Assembly: GCA_963930775.1 (NCBI GenBank)
Contig: OZ005689.1
Coordinates: 5,829,141 to 5,893,140, forward strand
DNA from: Cliona cf. orientalis
Taxonomy: Eukaryota; Porifera; Demospongiae; Clionaida; Clionaidae
DNA length: 64,000 nucleotides
Direction: 5' to 3'
This document shows positions 58,601 to 64,000 of the stretch, piece by piece. Numbering within the stretch: the stretch's first letter is position 1; each line of letters opens with the position of its first letter. The notes under the pieces were generated by a model that was not told where the DNA came from, ran no database searches, and saw only the letters and a list, made by a program, of their open reading frames with translations. A program made the translations under genes and the position numbers.

Positions 58601-59644
58601 GCTCAAATACTGTACTCCTCCTGCTTCAGCACTGTTGTCATGGAATTCACTTGTTTCTATTGTAATAGTATTATTGTGGTAGGAAGCCAGTACTCCTGCT
58701 AACCTGGCACTGTTATGATGAAATTCACTTGCTTTTATTTTAATGGTACTGTTGTAGAAGGAATGCAGTACTCCTCCTTCTTCAGCACTGTTATCATGGA
58801 ATTCACTTGCTTCTATTGTAATAGTGCTATAGAGGGAGGAAGCCAGTACTCCTGCTGCCGAGGCACTGTTATCATAGAATTCACTTGCTTCTATTGTAAT
58901 AGTACTGCTGTAGATGGAACCCAATACTCCTCCTCCCCAATTAACACTGTTACTAACAAATACACTACCATTGATATTAATGATGCTATCCTGTTCTGCA
59001 AATATAGCTCCACCCCAGTCTGCTCCATTATCTTCAAATCTGCTTTGGCTGATATTAACTGTACTGTTGGTAACAATAATTGCACCACCAATGAATCCAC
59101 CATAAGGTTCACAATCATGCTCAAGGCCAAGTACAAAACATTCTCTGTATGATCCATTTCTATTGGATACAAAAGTGCTGTTGAGAATCTGTGCTGTTGT
59201 TTCAATTAGCTCTAGTGCTGTTGAACTGCTGTCTTGACCTTCAAACATTGTATCCTCGACCACAAATTCTTTGACATATCTCACTTAATTTCCTCCACAT
59301 CCAATAAACTCCAGGTTAGTGATATGAAAGCACTGTGATTGGTAGAATTGCATAGCTGATTCAATCGTACATTTGATTTGTGCTGTTGAGTTCTCAGACT
59401 TCATTAGAAAGTTGTTCACATTTGACAATGTCAGGTTGACATTGCTGAGGTTGTGTATTCCAGGGAGGAAGACCAGTGTGGTGTTGGAATGGAGGGAATG
59501 GCTTGAGTTAGCAGCAAACTGAGAGAGGGTTAAACATGGTTGTACGGTGCAAAGGTCAGATGAGTTTGTTGTGATGTAATAGACCTCACTGGATGCTTGG
59601 TTTAGAGAGCAGAGGATAACAAGTGATAGAGTCAAGAGACTCAT
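55669..59644 (-). pseudogene. Gene F: family member with six rungs, broken by a nonsense codon and a 422-base deletion
   Basis: The start (MSLLTLSLVILCSLNQ) and N-terminal domain are normal for 119 residues, then a CAA to TAA change (59285 region, the Gln of GGNQVR) ends the frame. The frame remains open for 388 more residues, covering six rungs. A deletion of about 422 bases relative to gene A then joins AENGG to VDDDTNSG at a 5-base TCCAC overlap near 58124-58130 and shifts the frame. The remaining 832-residue frame contains the beta-sandwich, Cys-rich stalk, membrane domain and a tail ending SQV. From about 55850 to 57190 the DNA follows genes A/E; outside it follows the C/D/G type. This is a mosaic, most easily explained by gene conversion. 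Confidence 0.8.
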
Positions 59645-59760
59645 GCTGTCTTGCTTGAGGCAGGTTCTGGTTGCTTGTTATTCTGCTCGAATTCTGTATA
59701 ATTTAGACGTATTAGGAAAAATTAGTGTAATGATTGACTGCTCACTGCTCGGTGATTGGA
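59645..59760 (-). promoter_or_regulatory. Putative promoter-proximal region of gene F
   Basis: The inverted CCAAT box at 59754-59759 lies 110-115 bases before the ATG. The AATTCTGTAT part of the conserved block is kept, but the GATA-like and TATA-like parts are altered. The same version occurs at the left edge of the window (1-30). Confidence 0.35.
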
Positions 59761-61183
59761 TGATTCTCGCTGCTCTGACTCTTAGCCAGGAGATACTCGC
59801 TTTTATCACCAAAAAGAAGACTTAATTCCTACATATCCTGCTTTTAAAAATAGGACGTGCATTTCCTACATAATAGGATAGTACAGAATTGATGTACGTA
59901 ATGAATCTTCCCTAACTAGTAGGAAATTCAAATTGTTATCTATAGGTAGTGCTCCATTATGTAATGAAGTTAATTTATCAAGTCGAATCCATCATGAAAT
60001 AAATAATTATCATTACCAAAAATTAATTATAATTTTTATTAAGGAAGATCACCACCACAGGAGTCCCACCCCCTATTAGTTCACTAAGTATATAATAATT
60101 ATATCAAACTTGCCGGTTTAAAGCTTATGAATAACAGGCTGGTGTATTTACACGAACTACTTGATGCATGATTATGGTAACTATGTAGTGGTTCCTCCTC
60201 TACATATAATATACAGCTTCACTGTGCAGCAATGTATATGGATGCAATTATTGTAATCAAGAGATGACTGTCAATTCACAAACAGGCATGTTTGACATAA
60301 TTATACTGAATGTCATTATAATCGTGAATGTACTAACAGGTGTGTTTGTACGTGCTATTTGTCCCATAGTAAAGCTGTATTATGTAGAGGAGCTAGGAAC
60401 CACTACGTATTATGTAGTTACCTGGTGCCATAATCGTGTGTCAGGTGGCTTGTGCAAACACGCGAATTTGTTATTCATGCACTGGCATGTTTGCTATAAT
60501 AATATTATTATACTGATAGTAAGTGGATTGTGATAACTAGTGTGATATCATGAGAGTCACGGAAATTACTGTTAACACATATTATATGGAGTCTATTGAT
60601 AGACTTTGTATATATATGTGTACGTATACGGATTAGTCATTATAATCGTGACTGGTGTGTTTATTCATGCTGTTTGTCCCATTATTATGTAGAGGAGGAA
60701 CCACTACTTATATGTAGTTACCTGGTGTCATAATCATGTGCCAGGCAGCACGTGTAAACACACCAATTTGTTATTCATACACTGGCATGTGTGATACAAT
60801 ATTATTTTGATAGAAATAGATTGTGATAACTAATGTGATTTCATAAGAGTCACGGAAATTATTGCCAACACATATGAGTCGATTGATAGACTTTATACAT
60901 GTGTACATAGGGATTGCCTGGTTGCTACATACATAATACAAAAATATCGCAAGAAGGAAACAGTCTCAGAACTTCTATCGTGTTCTATGAGCAATTTTAT
61001 GAATAATATTATACTCAAAAAAGGGTTTTAAAAATTGTATTTTTCTCCATTCTTTTCGCAACAGTGCAATTCGATGCCAAATCAACAGTTTGAGCTACTT
61101 TTCATGTATGTAGTTACCTGGTGCCATAATCATGTGCCAGGCAGCACATGTAAACACACCAATTTGCTATTGATACACTGGCA
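59761..61183. repeat. 5' flank of gene F, duplicate of the left window edge
   Basis: It aligns with 23 to about 1480 at an offset near 59738, with scattered indels (for example AGCT inserted within GAGG near 60391). It contains three units of the TAGTTACCTGGTGCCATAAT spacer repeat (about 60370-60600, 60690-60900 and 61105-61183), the last cut by the recombinase remnant. No gene is seen. Confidence 0.65.
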
Positions 61184-61684
61184 TTCACAAGCCCACTGTC
61201 CCAAGATCCTGACACATGCACTCTGTCTGTGGCAGACGTGGCTATCAATTCCAGACAGAATCCACAGATCTTGACCGTTTTAATCCATCGGAGTAAAACC
61301 GACCAGACAGGCGCTGGGACCCATCTCTACTTGGGACGAACAGGTAACATCCTGTGTCCTGTGTCCGCGGTGTTGACATACCTCACAATCCGCCCTCCCA
61401 CCCCTGGACCGCTATTTTTGTTTCAGGATGGTACCCCTCTGAGCAGAGACCGACTGGTTACACATATGCGGGATGCTCTCTATCAGTTGGGAATTGATGC
61501 CACGAATTTTTCAGGCCACAGTTTTTGAATAGGTGCAGCAACAGCAGCAGAAAAGGCTGGCTTCGACGATTCTTTCATTCAGACATTGGGAAGGTGGAAA
61601 TCAAATGCATTTACAACATATATCCGAACATCAGTAGAGGACGTAGCAGCAGCCTCAGCAATTTTATCGCATGCTAACCCTTAG
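61184..61684 (+). pseudogene. Tyrosine recombinase (phage-integrase fold) remnant with a stop at the catalytic Arg
   Basis: One frame runs from about 61184 to the stop at 61682-61684 with a single internal stop. It shows HRSKTDQTG (the Lys region), YLGRTGNILCPVSAVLTYL, GPLFLFQDGTPLS, then GHSF-stop-IGAAT, FIQTLGRWKS and TTYIRTS with the nucleophile-position Tyr. In tyrosine recombinases the motif is HxxR; here the Arg codon position (61526-61528) is TGA, as expected from CGA to TGA. The N-terminal half, with the first catalytic Arg, is missing and replaced by spacer repeat. The source could be a Crypton, a DIRS-like element or a recombinase-bearing transposon; no termini were recognised. Confidence 0.8.
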
Positions 61685-62423
61685 TCGTTTCTATTGCTGG
61701 CAATTTATCTTCTTTTTTTTGTTTCTTATTCATACCACAGATTCACTCTCCACTATTACAATATTATTACATTGTGATTTTATACAGATACCTCCTAACA
61801 ATTAATAATTACTGTTTGGGAGAGTGTAGTGCATGCTGCACTAGTGGGGATGTCACTGACATACACTCTCCCTCCTTTGGTGGTTCCACGTGTGTCATTT
61901 AATTTATTAGTTAATAGTATTATGCCTGGCATTATAGTAACTATTGCTATCCGTAAGCTTCAGTTGGCATATATATATTTGGCTAATCCTGTTGCTATTT
62001 GTATGCAGTACAATATCTGTATTTGGCTGTTTGCAATAATTTGGCCGTGTGGCCTATATGCTAATTGCTTATAATTATTATCTATCTGTATTGTATTTGG
62101 CTGTTTGCTGCAATAATTTGGCCGTGCGGCCTATATATATGCTAATTGCTTATAATTATTATCAAAGGCAATAATGGAGGAGTGGCCCCTGCAGCGTTAC
62201 CAAGTATCTATTCCTCTCTATGGGGAAGCCATAGATTAGGGCGCATGTTACTTTAGTCAATACTTATAGGTGTTGATGCTTATCAAAGGATTCAAAGTAT
62301 AGTGAAGCAAGTTTATCGATGTTTTAGACAGATTTGTTGTGCTTACAAGTCACTCTGATGCCTAGATCTCAAAATTTGGCAAGTTTCGTGTGGACAACAG
62401 ATGACAGAGAAAACTGATTGCTT
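61685..62423. other. Unassigned sequence after the recombinase remnant
   Basis: No gene is recognised. A direct repeat of about 73 bases occurs at about 62022-62088 and 62095-62163 (TTTGGCTGTTTG, CAATAATTTGGCCGTG and CCTATATATGCTAATTGCTT). The part before 62200 is not found elsewhere in the window and may be the remainder of the recombinase element. From about 62280 the usual family 3' spacer (TGATGCCTAGATCTCAAAAT) resumes. Confidence 0.5.
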
Positions 62424-62581
62424 TAAAGCTGGTTCACAATACGACGCAAGGTCTTGTGTTATGTTAATTTCATGAAGCGCAAATATTTATTTTTTACAGT
62501 CTGCTTAATTATAAAGTTCGCATCAAGTTTGCAAAATTAATGCAACACAAAACCTTGTATCGTATTGTAAACCGGCCTTTA
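62424..62581. mobile_element. Foldback MITE, copy in the gene G spacer
   Basis: 158-bp copy of the element at 3544-3706, more diverged. The left end is TAAAGCTGGTTCACAATACG and the right end is CGTATTGTAAACCGGCCTTTA. No coding capacity. Confidence 0.65.
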
Positions 62582-62710
62582 CTCCCTTTCTGTACATATG
62601 TATGCGTGGGGTACTGGTAACTATGATTATGCATGAAACACTGGCCAGGGCTGATACATCCACACCTCCTGCATCTTAGACATAGCTACATGTATGTGGA
62701 TGTACAAGTA

Positions 62711-63131
62711 CAGTGTCAGCAGTGCAAGAGGAGTACTGTATTCCAGCAGCAGTACTATCACAATAGAAGCAAGTAAATTCCATGATAACAGCGCCAGCAC
62801 TGGAGGAGTACTATAATATTCCAGCAGCAGTAACATCACAATAGAAGCAAGTGAATTCCATGACAACAGTGCTGGCACTGGAGGAGTACTATATTCCAGC
62901 AGCAGTAATATCACAATAGAAGCAAGTGAATTTTCTGATAATAATGCCACCAATAGAGGAGGAGTACTATATTCTGGTTCCAGTAATATCACAATAGCTA
63001 GTAGTAGTAACTTCACTAATAACGTTTCACCGATTGGAGCAATTATTCATGCAGCAGCCAGATCTGTGATTCAGCATATATATGGCTATTTCCTAATCGA
63101 CAATAATATAGCTGATAGGTATGCTGTGATA
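62711..63131 (+). pseudogene. Inverted fragment of a family gene (four rungs)
   Basis: On the plus strand this reads as four beta-helix rungs (SSSSTITIEASKFHDNSAS and similar), then the NVSPIGAIIHA segment and YFLIDNNIADRYAVI. It ends abruptly at 63131, where the next residues in the family would be YLSDSEF. An extra TAA codon sits in the first rung junction (GTACTATAATATTCC against GTACTATATTCC). It is opposite in orientation to all other family genes and lies within the 3' spacer of gene G. No start, membrane domain or tail is present. Confidence 0.85.
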
Positions 63132-63667
63132 AAATACTGTGAATTTAAGAGAAATCTATGTGAGGCATGCATAGACATGGAGTGCTACCACCTACACTTG
63201 GTTTTACTGTACTTATTCTAACAAATTCTCATAATGTTTATATACGGAGCGATTGATGACCTTTACCTGAAAAACAGTTTTCAACCATTAAAGTTTTTTT
63301 CAATGTGTTCTATAGGTCTAACTAAGAATAAGTACGGTAATACACTCTGATTTGGTTACATATCATGAACATTATTTAAGATATCCCTTGCGCATGCGTG
63401 GGGATAAAACAAAAACTTGATCAGTGAGTAACAAAGTTAAGTACTGGAATTGAACACCCAATATCACATGAAACACTACTACATGACTTATACACAACTC
63501 AAAAAGGGCTTTTTGATTCCTTATAACATTATCATGCCAAAATTAGCACACTGCTACTCTAATGTAGCAGAAACTGTAAGTTTCTAACAAGTAATCCAGT
63601 TAATAGCAGCTACTCAGTTTCTATGTTAGTCTAGAGTTTTCTTTAATAATTATACTCGAGATTTGCG
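63132..63667. other. Spacer downstream of gene G
   Basis: About 63132-63370 is unmatched and without a gene. From about 63385 the conserved 3'-flank block is recognisable in shortened form (CTTGCGCATGCGTGGGG, then AATATCACATGAAACACTAC) and leads to the gene G stop codon. Confidence 0.5.
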
Positions 63668-64000
63668 TTAGACTTGACTAACTGCTTCCTTCTCTTTGAC
63701 TGGGGCTGCCTCTGCAGCACCAGGTATGTGTAGTGAGTTGGCCACTTCTTCAGGATCTGGTGCTGCAAGGTCACGGGGTTGGTGCACCTCCACCACAGAC
63801 TGGGTGGGCTTCACTGGCTCTTGCTGCTTCACTGGCACTTTATAGTCATAAGTGTTAACAGGGCGGTCAATCACATCCAAGAGTTCGTTGAATCGATGAA
63901 TGTCATCATCAGGTGGTGGGCTCCAGTGACGTTCAGGTTTTGGTTTTGGATCAGCATCAGTGAATAGTTTGTCAATCATTCTACCGAGCTTTGTCTTATA
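63668..64000 (-). CDS. Gene G: family member, C-terminal tail only (runs off the window)
   Basis: The frame is open from the stop at 63668 to the window edge, giving the last 110 or so residues of a family protein: YKTKLGR, SPPPDDDIHRFNELLD, PVKQQEPVKPTQSVVEVHQP and the SQV end. The apparent start in this window is an internal Met. The tail is of the D/F type (PRDLAAPDPEEVANS) rather than the A/E type. Whether the rest of the gene is intact cannot be seen. Confidence 0.85.
   Translation of the reverse strand, partial: YKTKLGRMIDKLFTDADPKPKPERHWSPPPDDDIHRFNELLDVIDRPVNTYDYKVPVKQQEPVKPTQSVVEVHQPRDLAAPDPEEVANSLHIPGAAEAAPVKEKEAVSQV

Noticed and set aside
1-64000. tRNA, rRNA and other structural RNA genes
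   Set aside because: No tRNA-like cloverleaf with A and B boxes or rRNA segment was noticed by eye; a dedicated RNA search could still find one.

Overview
The window looks like animal nuclear DNA, most plausibly from a demosponge such as Amphimedon or a relative. It is AT-rich and full of eukaryotic transposons (a LINE, a Tc1/mariner-like element, MITE-like foldbacks, a tyrosine-recombinase remnant) and microsatellites. Its genes encode huge secretory proteins in which a parallel beta-helix ectodomain is joined to a polytopic membrane domain, an architecture I associate with large uncharacterised families in sponges and cnidarians. The organism is an inference; no species marker was seen.

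The backbone is a head-to-tail array of one gene family, all on the minus strand. Gene A (4852-9402) and gene E (42019-46569) are intact 1516-residue, apparently single-exon paralogues. Gene C (23812-28722), gene D (33862-37918) and gene F (55669-59644) are broken by frameshifts, deletions or nonsense codons. Gene G enters at the right edge (63668-64000). The first 1.4 kb is the 5' flank of another member lying left of the window. An inverted fragment of the same family sits at about 62711-63131. Gene B (14523-18728) is probably not real: 9640-18728 and 18929-28017 are the same 9089 bases on either side of a 200-N gap, so B appears to be C entered twice by the assembler.

A complete member has a signal peptide, a conserved beta-helix start, a variable number of 24-26 residue rungs (2 in D, 6 in F, 8 in A and E, 18 in C), further beta-helix, a beta-sandwich-like segment, a Cys-rich stalk, about nine or ten hydrophobic segments, and a 119-residue cytoplasmic tail ending in Ser-Gln-Val, a class I PDZ-ligand pattern. 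Paralogues share a 5' flank with an inverted CCAAT box (absent from D) and a shared 3' flank. They show patchy gene conversion in the membrane-domain region.

Spacers carry the mobile DNA. A 5'-truncated CR1/L2-like LINE with an intact 970-residue ORF2 (about 29525-33312) separates C from D. Between E and F, three insertions can be placed exactly against the C-type spacer: a 2290-bp element with an 8-bp target duplication that carries a 610-bp higher-order satellite (47881-50170); a 2666-bp TA-flanked Tc1/mariner-like element with a DD34E transposase and a second, convergent, apparently spliced gene (50380-53045); and a 336-bp MITE (54396-54731). A tyrosine-recombinase relic at 61184-61684 has a stop codon in place of its expected catalytic arginine. 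Best candidates for something undescribed are the receptor-like array itself and the two-gene Tc1-like transposon.
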